Assembly: GCF_032586175.1 (NCBI RefSeq)
Contig: NZ_JAWHTE010000005.1
Location: 1 to 64,000 of the forward strand
Length of the DNA: 64,000 bases
Origin: Ovoidimarina sediminis
Lineage (GTDB): Bacteria > Pseudomonadota > Alphaproteobacteria > Rhodobacterales > Rhodobacteraceae
Reading direction: 5' to 3'
Below the pieces are notes generated by a model that saw nothing but the letters and a program-made list of their open reading frames with translations, was not told the origin of the DNA and did no database searches. This document shows positions 45,991 through 55,162 of this stretch, piece after piece. Position 1 is the first letter of the stretch. Every line of letters starts with the position of its first letter. The translations under genes and the position numbers were made by a program.

Positions 45991-46917
45991 ATGGAACTTG
46001 GCCCCTATCTCTTTCTCGCCTCGCTCGAAGGTGCGGTCACGGCGGCGGTGCTGTCGCTGACAGCCGTGGGCCTGTCGCTCGTCTTCGGCGTGATGCGGGT
46101 CGTCAACGTCGCCCATGGCGAATTCTTCATGCTGGGCGCCGTTATCGCCTGGTGGATCGCGACCCATATCGCGGGGCACCCGGCGATCGGCTTTGCCGTG
46201 GCGCTGATCGCGGCGCCGCTGATCGTGGGCGCCATCGCTGCGCTTGCGGACATGACCGTGCTGAAGCGGATCGATTACGATCCCGAGCGCACGATCGTCG
46301 CCACCATCGGCCTTCTCTATATCCTCCAGCAGGCGACGCTGATGACCTACGGGCCCGACGCACGGCCTGTCGAGCCGCCCTTCAACGCGCGCATCGCCCT
46401 TCCCTGGCTCGAATTCGCGGATGGCCGGCCGCAGGTTTACTGGCCCTGGGGCCTCGGGACGACGACCTACAAGCTCGCCGTCATCGGCGCCGCCGTCGTC
46501 GTCCTTCTCGGCGTCTGGCTTCTGATGACGCGCACGAAGATCGGCCTCGTGATGCGAGCCACGCAACTCGACCGTGACATGGCGCTGGCTTTCGGTATCC
46601 CGGTGGAGCGTGTCTATGCAATTGTCTTCGGCCTCGGTGCGGGGCTTGCGGCGCTGGCCGCCGTGCTAATCGTGCCGATCCAGCAAGCCCATTACCTGAT
46701 GGGGGGCGATCCCCTGCTTCTATCCTTCATCGTCGTGATAATCGGTGGGCTTGGGTCGCTTCCGGGCACCGTGCTCGCCGCCGTCCTCATCGGCCTCTCC
46801 GACGGGATCATCTCGGTCTTCTTCTCGCCGACGCTGGCAAAGATCCTCGCCACGCTTTTGGTGGCGCTCGTCCTCGTCTTCCGCCCGCAGGGCCTCTTCG
46901 GAACCCGCGCTGCATGA
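45991..46917 (+). CDS. Branched-chain amino acid/amide ABC permease, LivH type
   Basis: A 308-residue inner-membrane permease with about eight helices. AVGLSLVFGVMRVVNVAHGEF near the N-terminus is the LivH signature. TRTKIGLVMRATQLDRDMALAFGI is the cytoplasmic EAA-type coupling loop, and GGLGSLPGTVLAAVLIG follows. The ATG at 45991 fits the family N-terminus, although the nearest GGAGG is 16 bases away. The end overlaps the next permease by four bases. It forms the channel with the LivM protein. Confidence 0.88.
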   Translation: MELGPYLFLASLEGAVTAAVLSLTAVGLSLVFGVMRVVNVAHGEFFMLGAVIAWWIATHIAGHPAIGFAVALIAAPLIVGAIAALADMTVLKRIDYDPERTIVATIGLLYILQQATLMTYGPDARPVEPPFNARIALPWLEFADGRPQVYWPWGLGTTTYKLAVIGAAVVVLLGVWLLMTRTKIGLVMRATQLDRDMALAFGIPVERVYAIVFGLGAGLAALAAVLIVPIQQAHYLMGGDPLLLSFIVVIIGGLGSLPGTVLAAVLIGLSDGIISVFFSPTLAKILATLLVALVLVFRPQGLFGTRAA

Positions 46918-47858
46918 GCGACACGGTGAAATCGGCGGTCCTGCACGGCGGCCTCCTGATCCTTCTCTTCGGCTTGCAATTCGTCCTGCCGGAATACCAC
47001 CATGGTAACCTCAGCCGGATCATGGTGCTGGCCTGCTACGCCATCGGCTACAACATCCTCTTCGGCTACACCGGGCTCCTCTCCCTCGGTCACGCGATGT
47101 TCTTCGCCGCGGGCATGTACGGCATGGGCCTGTCGATCCGCCACCTGGGGGCCGATCCCGCGACGGCGATGATTCTCGGCCTCTTCGCCGGGCTTGCGCT
47201 TTCCACACTCGTGGGTTTCCTCGCGCTCCGCACACAGGGCGTCGCCTTCATGATCGTGACCCTTATGTTCGCGCAGGCTGCCTTCCTCACGATTCTCTAT
47301 TTCGGCGAATGGACGCGGGGCGACGAGGGCTTCGTCATCCAGCAGGCCGAACGCGTGCTCTGGGGCATCGACCTCTCCGACCCCACGAACCGCTATTTTG
47401 CCGCTTTCGCCGTCTTCGCGCTGTGCCTGATCCTGTCGCTCCGCCTCGTCTCGTCCCCCTTCGGCAAGACGCTGATCGCGATCCGCGAGAACGAGGAACG
47501 CGCGCGCATGCTGGGCTACGATACGTACCGTCGAAAGCTGGCCGCCGTCGTCGTCTCGGGCACGATATCGGCGTTGGCGGGCGCGGCCTACGGGCTTCTA
47601 TTCGGCTATGCGGGGGCGAGCTTCGCGAGCGTACAATATTCGATCTTCCCGTTGCTCTGGGTGCTGCTCGGCGGGGCGGGCACGGTCCTTGGCCCCTTCA
47701 TCGGCACGCTTTTCATGTTCTACCTGATCGACGTCGCCTCGGGCTGGACGACCGCTTACCTTCTGATCGTCGGTATCGTCCTTGTTCTTCTTACCCTCTT
47801 CGCGCGCCAGGGCATTGCCGGCGAGATCCGCCGCCGGATCTGGAGGGGGCTGCCGTGA
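46914..47858 (+). CDS. Branched-chain amino acid/amide ABC permease, LivM type
   Basis: A 314-residue permease with eight to ten helices. It has YNILFGYTGLLSLGHAMFFAAG, the LivM signature, and SPFGKTLIAIRENEERARMLGYD, the coupling loop; GGAGTVLGPFIGTLF closes the core. ATGA overlap with the LivH-type gene and GTGA overlap with the following ATPase gene. Partner of the LivH-type permease in a heterodimeric channel. Confidence 0.88.
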   Translation: MSDTVKSAVLHGGLLILLFGLQFVLPEYHHGNLSRIMVLACYAIGYNILFGYTGLLSLGHAMFFAAGMYGMGLSIRHLGADPATAMILGLFAGLALSTLVGFLALRTQGVAFMIVTLMFAQAAFLTILYFGEWTRGDEGFVIQQAERVLWGIDLSDPTNRYFAAFAVFALCLILSLRLVSSPFGKTLIAIRENEERARMLGYDTYRRKLAAVVVSGTISALAGAAYGLLFGYAGASFASVQYSIFPLLWVLLGGAGTVLGPFIGTLFMFYLIDVASGWTTAYLLIVGIVLVLLTLFARQGIAGEIRRRIWRGLP

Positions 47859-48568
47859 CGACGCTTCTCGAAACCAGGGGCCTCTCGAAGCACTTCTCCG
47901 GCCTCCGCGCTGTCGAGAACGTCGATTTCACGCTCGAGGCGGGGGAGGTGCGCGCTCTGATCGGCCCGAACGGGGCGGGCAAGACAACCTTCGTCGGCAT
48001 GCTCTGCGGCCGGATCGAGCCGTCATCGGGCACTGTTACCTTTGACGGGCGGGACATCACGCGCATGCCCGCGCACCGGCGCATCGGTATGGGCATGGCC
48101 TATACCTTCCAGATCACCTCGATTTTCCCCGGCCTCTCGGTCGAGGAAAACGTGGCTCTCGCCGCCCGCCGGGCCGAGCCCGATCCCGCGGCCGCGCGGC
48201 GCGAAGCGCACCGGGCGCTGAAGCGCGTGGGCCTTGCCAACCGGATCGACCAGGAGGCGCAGGATCTTTCCTACGGCCACCAGCGCCTTCTCGAGATCGC
48301 CATGGGCCTGGCCCAGGCCCCGCGGCTTCTGATCCTCGACGAACCCACGCAGGGGCTCGCTGACAGCGAGATCGAGGCCTTCAAGGGCCTCATCCGCTAC
48401 CTGTCCGAAAGCGCCACGATCCTTCTGATCGAGCACAACATGAACGTCGTCATGGAAACCGCACATAAGGTGACCGTGCTCAATTTCGGCGAGGTGCTGG
48501 CCGAAGGCACACCGGCCGAAATCCATGACAACGAGGCCGTTCAGGCGGCCTATCTGGGGACAGGCTGA
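47855..48568 (+). CDS. ABC transporter ATPase, LivG type
   Basis: A 237-residue ATPase starting at GTG 47855 inside a GTGA overlap. It has GPNGAGKTT (Walker A), FQITSIFPGLSVEENV after the Q-loop, LSYGHQRLLEIAMGLA (an unusual signature, LSYGHQ in place of LSGGQ, as in urea/amide transporters such as UrtD), LLILDEPTQGL and LIEHNMNVV. LivG proteins usually carry a longer insertion; this short form fits the urea/amide group. Overlaps the next ATPase by one base. Confidence 0.88.
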   Translation: MTTLLETRGLSKHFSGLRAVENVDFTLEAGEVRALIGPNGAGKTTFVGMLCGRIEPSSGTVTFDGRDITRMPAHRRIGMGMAYTFQITSIFPGLSVEENVALAARRAEPDPAAARREAHRALKRVGLANRIDQEAQDLSYGHQRLLEIAMGLAQAPRLLILDEPTQGLADSEIEAFKGLIRYLSESATILLIEHNMNVVMETAHKVTVLNFGEVLAEGTPAEIHDNEAVQAAYLGTG

Positions 48569-49263
48569 TGCTGGAACTGATCGCCGTCTCCTCGGGCTAT
48601 TGCCGTGCGCAGGTTCTGCGGGATCTGTCGCTCACAGTGAACGCGGGCGAGATCCTGTGCCTTCTGGGGCGGAACGGCGCAGGCAAGACCACGACGATGA
48701 AGACGATCATGGGGCTTCTGCCGCTCTGGTCGGGCAAGATCCGGCTCGACGGCACAACGCTGTCCGATCTACCTCCCCACGAGGTGCCGAAGCAGGGGAT
48801 TGGCTATATCCCGCAGGGCCGCCGCCTGTTCTCTGAACTCACCGTCGCGCAGAACCTGGAAATCGGCCTCATGGTGCGGGGCGAGGGGCGGGAAACGCGC
48901 GAATGGGTACTCGATCTCTTCCCGCGCCTGCGCGAGCGGATGGGGCAGCGCGCGCAAACACTCTCGGGCGGGGAGCAGCAGATGCTGGCCACCGCCCGCG
49001 CGCTTTGCCTTCGCCCCAAGGTGCTCTTGCTCGACGAACCCACCGAGGGGCTGCAACCCTCGATGATCGAGGCGATCCGCCAGGTCATCACGCGGATGAA
49101 GGCGGAAGGCACGGCGATCCTTCTTGTCGAACAGCGCGTCGATGCGGTTCTGTCGATCGCCGACCGCGTGGCCTTTATCGAAAACGGGCGCAATGGCGAG
49201 GTGCTGCCCGCCGAAACGCTTCGCGCCGATCACAGCCTTGTCGAGAAATACGTGGGCATCTGA
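48568..49263 (+). CDS. ABC transporter ATPase, LivF type
   Basis: A 231-residue ATPase. GRNGAGKTTTMKTIMGLLP (Walker A), GYIPQGRRLFSELTV (Q-loop and the LivF hallmark), LSGGEQQMLATARALC (signature), LLLDEPTEGLQP and LLVEQRVDAVL are present. TGATG overlap with the LivG-type gene. Completes the importer. A 55-base gap with a repeated operator motif separates it from the hydroxylase genes. Confidence 0.9.
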   Translation: MLELIAVSSGYCRAQVLRDLSLTVNAGEILCLLGRNGAGKTTTMKTIMGLLPLWSGKIRLDGTTLSDLPPHEVPKQGIGYIPQGRRLFSELTVAQNLEIGLMVRGEGRETREWVLDLFPRLRERMGQRAQTLSGGEQQMLATARALCLRPKVLLLDEPTEGLQPSMIEAIRQVITRMKAEGTAILLVEQRVDAVLSIADRVAFIENGRNGEVLPAETLRADHSLVEKYVGI

Positions 49264-49292
49264 GTTGACAGGTGTCCCCCCGCCCCGGAAGA

Positions 49293-49307
49293 TGTTTGTA
49301 CACTAAC
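49293..49307 (+). promoter_or_regulatory. Second copy of the 15-bp operator-like motif
   Basis: TGTTTGTACACTAAC matches the motif at 44511-44525 in 14 of 15 positions. It ends 11 bases before the ATG of the FAD-subunit gene, which has no recognisable Shine-Dalgarno. If TACACT acts as a -10 the transcript would be nearly leaderless. A TTGACA at 49265-49270 is too far away (28 bases) to pair with it. Confidence 0.55.
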
Positions 49308-49318
49308 GATCTGATCCC

Positions 49319-50146
49319 ATGAGTTACCACCAACCCGAAAGCCTCGATGCTGCGCTTGCCGCCCTGGCAGGCGGCGGGCGGCTTGTGGCAGGGGGCACGG
49401 ATTACTTCCCGGCGCTGGGCGAGCGGCTTGCCGACCACGATTTGATCGACCTCACCCGCGTACCGGGCCTCAGCGGGATCACCGAAACCGACGCTGGCTG
49501 GCGCATCGGCGCGACGACGACCTGGACGACGATCTTGCGGGCCAAGCTTCCGCCGGCCTTTGACGGGCTGAAGGCCGCGGCGCGCGAGGTCGGATCGACC
49601 CAGATCCAGAATGCCGGCACGATTGCGGGCAACCTCTGCAACGCCTCGCCCGCCGCCGATGGCGTGCCGCCGCTTCTGACACTCGACGCCTCGGTCGAGG
49701 TGACGGGGCCGGGCGGCTCCCGTATCCTGCCGCTTCCGGAATTCATCACCGGCGTGCGCCAGACGGCGCTTTCGGAGGGTGAGCTGGTTACGGCGCTTCA
49801 CATTCCGCGCCTGCCGGACGCTGCGCGGTCTGCGTTCCGGAAGCTTGGCGCGCGGAGATATCTCGTCATTTCCATCGCTATGGTGGCGGTTCTGGCCGCA
49901 CGCGACGCGGCCGGGCGCTTCAGCGATCTGCGCATCGCGGTTGGGGCCTGTTCTCCGGTCGCAAGACGCCTTCCGGCGCTGGAAGAGGGGCTGATCGGCC
50001 AGACCCCCAGCGCCCTTGCGGAGATCACCTCCGAACACCTCGCCCACCTGAACCCCATCGATGACGTGCGCGGCACCGCTGATTACCGCCTTGCGGCCGT
50101 GGCCGATCTGATCCGCCGCGCCGTGAGGGAGGCTGCCGATGGATAA
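49319..50146 (+). CDS. Molybdenum hydroxylase FAD-binding subunit (CoxM/XdhA-M family)
   Basis: A 275-residue FAD subunit of a xanthine-dehydrogenase-family enzyme. GGRLVAGGTDYFPALGERL and GSTQIQNAGTIAGNLCNASPAAD are the two FAD-binding loops, followed by the CO-dehydrogenase FAD C-terminal domain (LGARRYLVISIAMVAVLA). It passes electrons from the [2Fe-2S] clusters of the next gene product to an acceptor. Overlaps the next gene by eight bases. Confidence 0.9.
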   Translation: MSYHQPESLDAALAALAGGGRLVAGGTDYFPALGERLADHDLIDLTRVPGLSGITETDAGWRIGATTTWTTILRAKLPPAFDGLKAAAREVGSTQIQNAGTIAGNLCNASPAADGVPPLLTLDASVEVTGPGGSRILPLPEFITGVRQTALSEGELVTALHIPRLPDAARSAFRKLGARRYLVISIAMVAVLAARDAAGRFSDLRIAVGACSPVARRLPALEEGLIGQTPSALAEITSEHLAHLNPIDDVRGTADYRLAAVADLIRRAVREAADG

Positions 50147-52889
50147 GCGCTCCCCCTCAGTCACCACCTTCACGCTGAATGGGCAGAGCGTCGATATCGC
50201 ACCCGCACCGGGCGAACGGCTGTCGGCCAGTCTTCGCGAACGGCTGGGCGCCCGCGACGTGAAGGTGGGCTGCAACGCGGGGGATTGCGGCGCCTGCACC
50301 GTTCTTGTCGACGGGGCGCCGGTCTGCGCCTGCCTGATGCCGGCGCAGCAGGCGCAGGGACGGCAGGTCGAGACGCTTTCAGGCCTCGCGAACGACCCGG
50401 CCACCCGTCGTCTCAAGGAGAGTTTCCAGGACCACGGCGCGGCACAGTGCGGGATCTGCACGCCGGGCATGCTTGTCACCGCCACGGCACTCCTGCGCGA
50501 GACCGAGCGCCCAGGGATCGCCACGGTTCAAGATGCGCTCGGCGGCGTGCTCTGCCGCTGCACCGGATACCGCAAGATCCTCGAAGCTGTCGTGGCGGCG
50601 GGGCAGGGAGGGCAGGCCCCGCTTGCGACCGAAGGCACCGTCGGCGCTGCGATCCGCCGGCTTGACGGACAGGGCAAGGTCGACGGCACCGAGCGCTTCG
50701 GTGACGACGTGGGCCCGGCGGGCGCACTCGAACTTCACATCCTGCGCTCTCCCCATCACCGAGCGGGGTTCGCCTTCGGTGATCTGACGGCGCTTCTGTC
50801 GATCGCCGGCATCGAAGCGTTGCTGACGGCCGATGACGTGCCGGGCGAGAACAGTTTCGGCGTGATCCCCGGGTTCGAGGATCAGCCCGTCTTCGCCGAA
50901 TCCGAGGCCCGTTTCCGGGGCGAGGCCGTCGCCGCCGTGATCGGCACGCCCGAGGCCATCGCCAGTCTGAAAGACGCCGACATTCCGGTCGTCTGGCAGG
51001 AACGCGCCCCGGCCCTCGGCTTGCCCAATGCCGAGGTCGAGGCAGAGTTTCAACTGCACCCCGACCGCACCGGAAATATCATGTGCCGCGGCCGCGTCTC
51101 TTCTGGCGATGCAGAGGCCGCACTGGCAGGGGCCCATGTCACCGTCTCGGGCACCTTCACCACCTCCTTTGTGGAACACGCCTATATCGAGCCAGAGGCG
51201 GGTTTTGCCGAAATCGTCGACGGCCGCGTCCACGTGCATGCCTGCACCCAGGCCCCGGTGATGGACCGTGAGGCGCTGGCCCGCATTCTCGGGCGTCCAG
51301 AGGCCGATATCCGCATCGTGCCTACGGGGGTGGGTGGCGGATTTGGCTCGAAGCTCGATATCTCGATCCAGCCCTACCTTGCCCTTGCCGCGCTGAAGAC
51401 GGGCAAGCCCGTGCGCCACCGCTACTCTCGCACCGATTCCATGCGCTCCACCACCAAGCGCCATCCGGGCCGCCTCGACATGACGATCGGCGCGGATGCT
51501 GACGGTCATATCCGGGGTTTCCGCTTCCACGGCGACTTCGACACGGGCGCCTATGCCAGCTGGGGCCCCACGGTCGCCAATCGCGTGCCCGTCCACGCCT
51601 CTGGGCCCTACCGCGTGGCCGATTACATCGCCACCACGGCCGCCATTCATACCAACGCCCCGCCCTCCGGCGCCTTCCGGGGCTTCGGCGTGCCGCAAAC
51701 CGCTGTCGCACAGGAATCGCTCTTCGACGAGCTGGCCGACGCGCTCGGAATCGACGCGCTGGAGTTTCGGCTGAAGAACGCGCTCGCGAACGGCACGCCC
51801 ACCGTCTGCGGACAGGTCTTCGAACAGGGCGTCGGCATCATGGCCTGCCTCGAGGCGCTGAAACCGGCCTGGGAAGAGGCGCTTTACCGCACGCGGGCCT
51901 TCAACAAGGCGGCACGCGCCGCGAACGGCCCGCTCAGGCACGGGGTCGGCATCGCCTCGGGCTGGTACGGCTGCGGTAACACCTCGCTTCCGAACCCCTC
52001 CACAATCAAGGCGGGGTTCCTGGCCGATTGTACGCTCAGGCTTCACCAGGGGGCGGCGGATATCGGGCAGGGCGCCAACACGGTCATCGCCCAGATCTTT
52101 GCCGAGGCACTGGGCCTGCCGCTCTGCCAGATCAGCCTCGTCACCGGCAACACGGATATTACGCCGGATGCGGGGAAAACCTCCGCTTCGCGCCAAACCT
52201 TCGTGTCGGGCAACGCCGCCCGGCTTACGGGCGAGGCGCTTCGGGCCGATATCCTCCGCCGCTCCAACGCTGCCGTAACAGCAACGATCACCCTCGATGG
52301 CACGACACTGCGCGTGACCGACGGAGCGACCGTGCGCACTCTCGATCTCGCGGCCCTGTCGCCCGACGCCGAAGGCTTCGTCCTTCGGGCCGAGGAAACC
52401 TATGACCCGCCCACAAAGCCCCTCGATGCAGACGGGCAGGGCATTCCCTACGCCCAGTTCGGCTACACCGCCCAGCTGGCGGAGGTCGAGGTCGATCTGG
52501 CCCTCGGCACCACCCGCGCCACGCGCTTCGTCGCCGCCCATGACGTGGGCCGGGCCATCAACCCGATGCTGGTGGAAGGCCAGGTGCATGGCGGCATCGC
52601 CCAGGGCCTCGGCATGGCACTGATGGAGGAATACATTCCCGGCCGGACCGAGAACCTGCACGATTACCTGATCCCGACGATCGGCGACGTGCCTCCGATC
52701 GAAACCATCATCGTCGAAGACCCAGACGCCCACGGCCCCTACGGTGCCAAGGGGCTGGGCGAGCACGTGCTGATCCCCACCGCGCCTGCAATTCTCAATG
52801 CCATTGCGCGCGCCACGGGCGTTCGCATCCGGTCGCTGCCGGTAACGCCATCGGCCCTGCACGCCGCCCTGCGGGAGGCCGAGCCATGA
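50139..52889 (+). CDS. Molybdenum hydroxylase, fused [2Fe-2S] and Mo-cofactor subunits
   Basis: A 916-residue fusion. Residues about 10-165 are the iron-sulfur domain: CNAGDCGACTV for the plant-type cluster, then CGICTPG and CRCTGY for the second. Residues about 175-916 are the molybdopterin domain, with GGGFGSKLDISIQP, PSGAFRGFGVPQ, DIGQGANTVIAQI and GAKGLGEH, the last carrying the conserved base Glu. With the FAD subunit this makes a two-gene XDH-type hydroxylase, which adds OH from water at an electron-poor carbon beside a ring nitrogen. The following reductase gene suggests a pyridine-type substrate such as nicotinate, but a purine or other heterocycle is possible. Start and stop overlap both neighbours. 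Confidence 0.88.
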   Translation: MDKRSPSVTTFTLNGQSVDIAPAPGERLSASLRERLGARDVKVGCNAGDCGACTVLVDGAPVCACLMPAQQAQGRQVETLSGLANDPATRRLKESFQDHGAAQCGICTPGMLVTATALLRETERPGIATVQDALGGVLCRCTGYRKILEAVVAAGQGGQAPLATEGTVGAAIRRLDGQGKVDGTERFGDDVGPAGALELHILRSPHHRAGFAFGDLTALLSIAGIEALLTADDVPGENSFGVIPGFEDQPVFAESEARFRGEAVAAVIGTPEAIASLKDADIPVVWQERAPALGLPNAEVEAEFQLHPDRTGNIMCRGRVSSGDAEAALAGAHVTVSGTFTTSFVEHAYIEPEAGFAEIVDGRVHVHACTQAPVMDREALARILGRPEADIRIVPTGVGGGFGSKLDISIQPYLALAALKTGKPVRHRYSRTDSMRSTTKRHPGRLDMTIGADADGHIRGFRFHGDFDTGAYASWGPTVANRVPVHASGPYRVADYIATTAAIHTNAPPSGAFRGFGVPQTAVAQESLFDELADALGIDALEFRLKNALANGTPTVCGQVFEQGVGIMACLEALKPAWEEALYRTRAFNKAARAANGPLRHGVGIASGWYGCGNTSLPNPSTIKAGFLADCTLRLHQGAADIGQGANTVIAQIFAEALGLPLCQISLVTGNTDITPDAGKTSASRQTFVSGNAARLTGEALRADILRRSNAAVTATITLDGTTLRVTDGATVRTLDLAALSPDAEGFVLRAEETYDPPTKPLDADGQGIPYAQFGYTAQLAEVEVDLALGTTRATRFVAAHDVGRAINPMLVEGQVHGGIAQGLGMALMEEYIPGRTENLHDYLIPTIGDVPPIETIIVEDPDAHGPYGAKGLGEHVLIPTAPAILNAIARATGVRIRSLPVTPSALHAALREAEP

Positions 52890-54298
52890 ACGACCGCGTC
52901 AAGCCTCAGGACAAGATCCGCTGCGACGCCTGCCCCGTCCTTTGCTACATCGCCGAAGGCCGGTCGGGCGCCTGTGATCGTTACGCGAACCATGGTGGCG
53001 AACTCGTGCGTCTCGATCCGCTCACCATCATCGAACACAGCGACACGGCGGTGCCCTTCCTCGAAACTGGGCCCGACTGGGATGGCGATATCGTGCAATC
53101 CACACGGCCCTTCATCACCGCCATCGGCGCCGGCACGACCTATCCCGATTACAAGCCCGCCCCCTTCATCGTCAGTCAGGAGGTCGACGGTGTCGACATG
53201 ATCACCGTCGTGACCGAGGGGATCTTCAGCTATTGCGGTGTCAAGGTGAAGATCGACACCGATCGCCATATCGGCGAGGAACGTTCGGTCGTCCGCGTGG
53301 ATGGAGAGCCCATCGGCCTCGTCATGACCTCCGAGTACGGCTCGCGCATGCTGTCTCTTGGCGGCGTCGATCACCTCACCGGCGGCTCGAAGAAGGAGGG
53401 CCGCGTCACCTGCGACGCGCTTCTGAACCTCTGCAATTCGGAACCCGTCGAAATGACGATCGACGATGGCGCGACGCTGACGGTGCAGGCGGGGCAGGCG
53501 CCGATCATCGACGGTGAACGCGAGCGCCTGATGCGGGTCGGCTGCGGCTCTGCCACAATCGGAATGTTCGCAGCCCAGTGGAAGGATCACGTGGACGAGG
53601 TGGTGGTAGTCGATGATCACATCACCGGGGTTTTGTCGGAGCACCAGGCAGGGCGGCTCCTCGACGTGCCACATACAGGCATCAAGGTCGCGGGCCGGAA
53701 ATCCACCCCGGGCCGCTATTTCCAGGTGGCCGAACCCGGCACGGGCTGGGGTGGCACCAACATCACCGATCCGCTTTCGATCCTTAAACCTGCCGACGCG
53801 AAAGTGGCCTGGCCGGGGCTCAGGCTTCTGATGGTCTCAACTACGGGCGAGCAGTGGGCCTATTACGAACTCGACGAAGATCTTGTCCCGCAACCTGCGG
53901 AGATCCCGCCCGTCCTCCTCGCCTCCGCCGAACGGATCGCGGAGAACTGCGAACCCTCGCTCTGTTCCGTCCTCTTCATGGGCGGCGCGGGGGGCAGCCT
54001 GCGCGCGGGCGTGACCGAAAACCCGGTGGGCCTCACCCGGTCGGTCAAGGCGATGCTGACACGTGTCACCTGCGGTGGTGCGCCCGCCTATGTCTGGCCC
54101 GGCGGCGGCATCACCGTGATGGCCGATGTCACGCAGATGCCCACGAATGCCTTCGGTTACGTCCCCACACCGGCCCTCGTAGCCCCGATCGAGTTCACCA
54201 TGCGCCGCGATGATTACGCTGCACTCAGCGGGCACATGGACAGGGTGCGCCGGGTGGAAGACGTCATCACCCCCGACATCCGGCGGGTCAGAGGATGA
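52886..54298 (+). CDS. 6-hydroxynicotinate reductase-like protein
   Basis: A 470-residue protein. The N-terminal CDACPVLCYIAEGRSGACDRY has four Cys that could bind an iron-sulfur cluster. Further Cys are in SYCGVKVK and in VGCGSATIG. I recognise it as the family of 6-hydroxynicotinate reductase, which in Eubacterium barkeri reduces the ring of 6-hydroxynicotinate during nicotinate fermentation. Here it follows a molybdenum hydroxylase, the same order of reactions. Its ATGA overlaps that gene and its stop overlaps the ApbE-like gene. Whether an aerobic alphaproteobacterium uses it on the same substrate is unknown. Confidence 0.75.
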   Translation: MNDRVKPQDKIRCDACPVLCYIAEGRSGACDRYANHGGELVRLDPLTIIEHSDTAVPFLETGPDWDGDIVQSTRPFITAIGAGTTYPDYKPAPFIVSQEVDGVDMITVVTEGIFSYCGVKVKIDTDRHIGEERSVVRVDGEPIGLVMTSEYGSRMLSLGGVDHLTGGSKKEGRVTCDALLNLCNSEPVEMTIDDGATLTVQAGQAPIIDGERERLMRVGCGSATIGMFAAQWKDHVDEVVVVDDHITGVLSEHQAGRLLDVPHTGIKVAGRKSTPGRYFQVAEPGTGWGGTNITDPLSILKPADAKVAWPGLRLLMVSTTGEQWAYYELDEDLVPQPAEIPPVLLASAERIAENCEPSLCSVLFMGGAGGSLRAGVTENPVGLTRSVKAMLTRVTCGGAPAYVWPGGGITVMADVTQMPTNAFGYVPTPALVAPIEFTMRRDDYAALSGHMDRVRRVEDVITPDIRRVRG

Positions 54299-55143
54299 CC
54301 GGGCCGCAGGCCGCCCGCCTGCCCGGCGACCGCCTGCATCTGCAGCACGGGCCGATCGACCTCGTCATCAGCGTCGACGGTCCGGGCCGAGAGGCGGCCT
54401 TCCATGCCGCCGCGCGCCGTTTCGCGACAGTGCTGGAGGAGCTTGCCGCCGAACTTCCCCATCTCCGCCTCCCGGTGCCCTCGCCCCTGCCGGGCGGATC
54501 CACCGCTCGGCGCATGCATCGCGCCGTCACGCCTCATGCCAGCACCTTCGTCACCCCCATGGCCGCTGTCGCGGGCGGCGTGGCCGACGAAATCCTTGCT
54601 GCGATGACGGCTGTCCCCGGGCTCACCCGCGCCGTCGTGAACAACGGGGGCGACATTGCCTTCCACCTCGCGCCTGGCGAAGCGGCCACCGCCAGGATTG
54701 CCGGGCTCGATTGCACCGATCTGGGGCAAGTCCGCCTTGCGGCTTCCGACCCGATCCGCGGACTTGCCACCTCGGGCCAGGGCGGACGCTCGCACTCGCT
54801 GGGGATCGCCGACAGCGTCACGGCCCTCGCCACCACCGCGGCCGAGGCAGATGTCGCAGCCACGCTCATTGCGAATGCTGTCGATCTTCCCGGCCACCCC
54901 GCCATATCCCGCGCACCGGCGCAAAGCCTCGATCCTGACAGCGATCTGGGCACCCGGCCGGTTGTCACTGCCGTTGGCCCGCTGACCCCGGATGAAGTCG
55001 TCACGGCGCTGAAGCGCGGCCTTGCCGCCGCCAATGCCATGCGCAAACACGGATTGATCGCGGGCGCGGCCCTGACCTTGGGCGGCCAGACCTTCACCGC
55101 CCTTCCGACGGAAGCCGACCAACCGCTGCTGACAGAGACATGA
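54295..55143 (+). CDS. UPF0280 family protein, ApbE-like
   Basis: A 282-residue protein related to ApbE flavin transferases. It has VTPHASTFVTPMAAVAGGVADEI, the UPF0280 signature, AVVNNGGDIAFHL resembling the ApbE NxGGD motif, and LATSGQGGRSHSLGIADSVT, resembling the ApbE region near its Mg/FAD site. ApbE proteins attach FMN to a Thr of partner flavoproteins. Its four-base overlap with the reductase gene makes that reductase a candidate partner. No lipoprotein signal is present, so it is probably cytoplasmic. Confidence 0.78.
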   Translation: MTGPQAARLPGDRLHLQHGPIDLVISVDGPGREAAFHAAARRFATVLEELAAELPHLRLPVPSPLPGGSTARRMHRAVTPHASTFVTPMAAVAGGVADEILAAMTAVPGLTRAVVNNGGDIAFHLAPGEAATARIAGLDCTDLGQVRLAASDPIRGLATSGQGGRSHSLGIADSVTALATTAAEADVAATLIANAVDLPGHPAISRAPAQSLDPDSDLGTRPVVTAVGPLTPDEVVTALKRGLAAANAMRKHGLIAGAALTLGGQTFTALPTEADQPLLTET

Positions 55144-55162
55144 CCCGAGGAGGACAGCCGAG

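Noticed and set aside
49265..49304. TTGACA at 49265 paired with TACACT at 49299 as a sigma-70 promoter
   Set aside because: The spacing is 28 bases, far outside the functional range; the palindrome is better treated as an operator or part of a different promoter.
50379..52862. An 827-codon open frame antisense to the molybdenum hydroxylase
   Set aside because: It mirrors a well-supported gene with intact cofactor motifs. Long antisense frames are expected at this GC content, and its product is Arg/Gly/Asp-rich with no recognisable domain.
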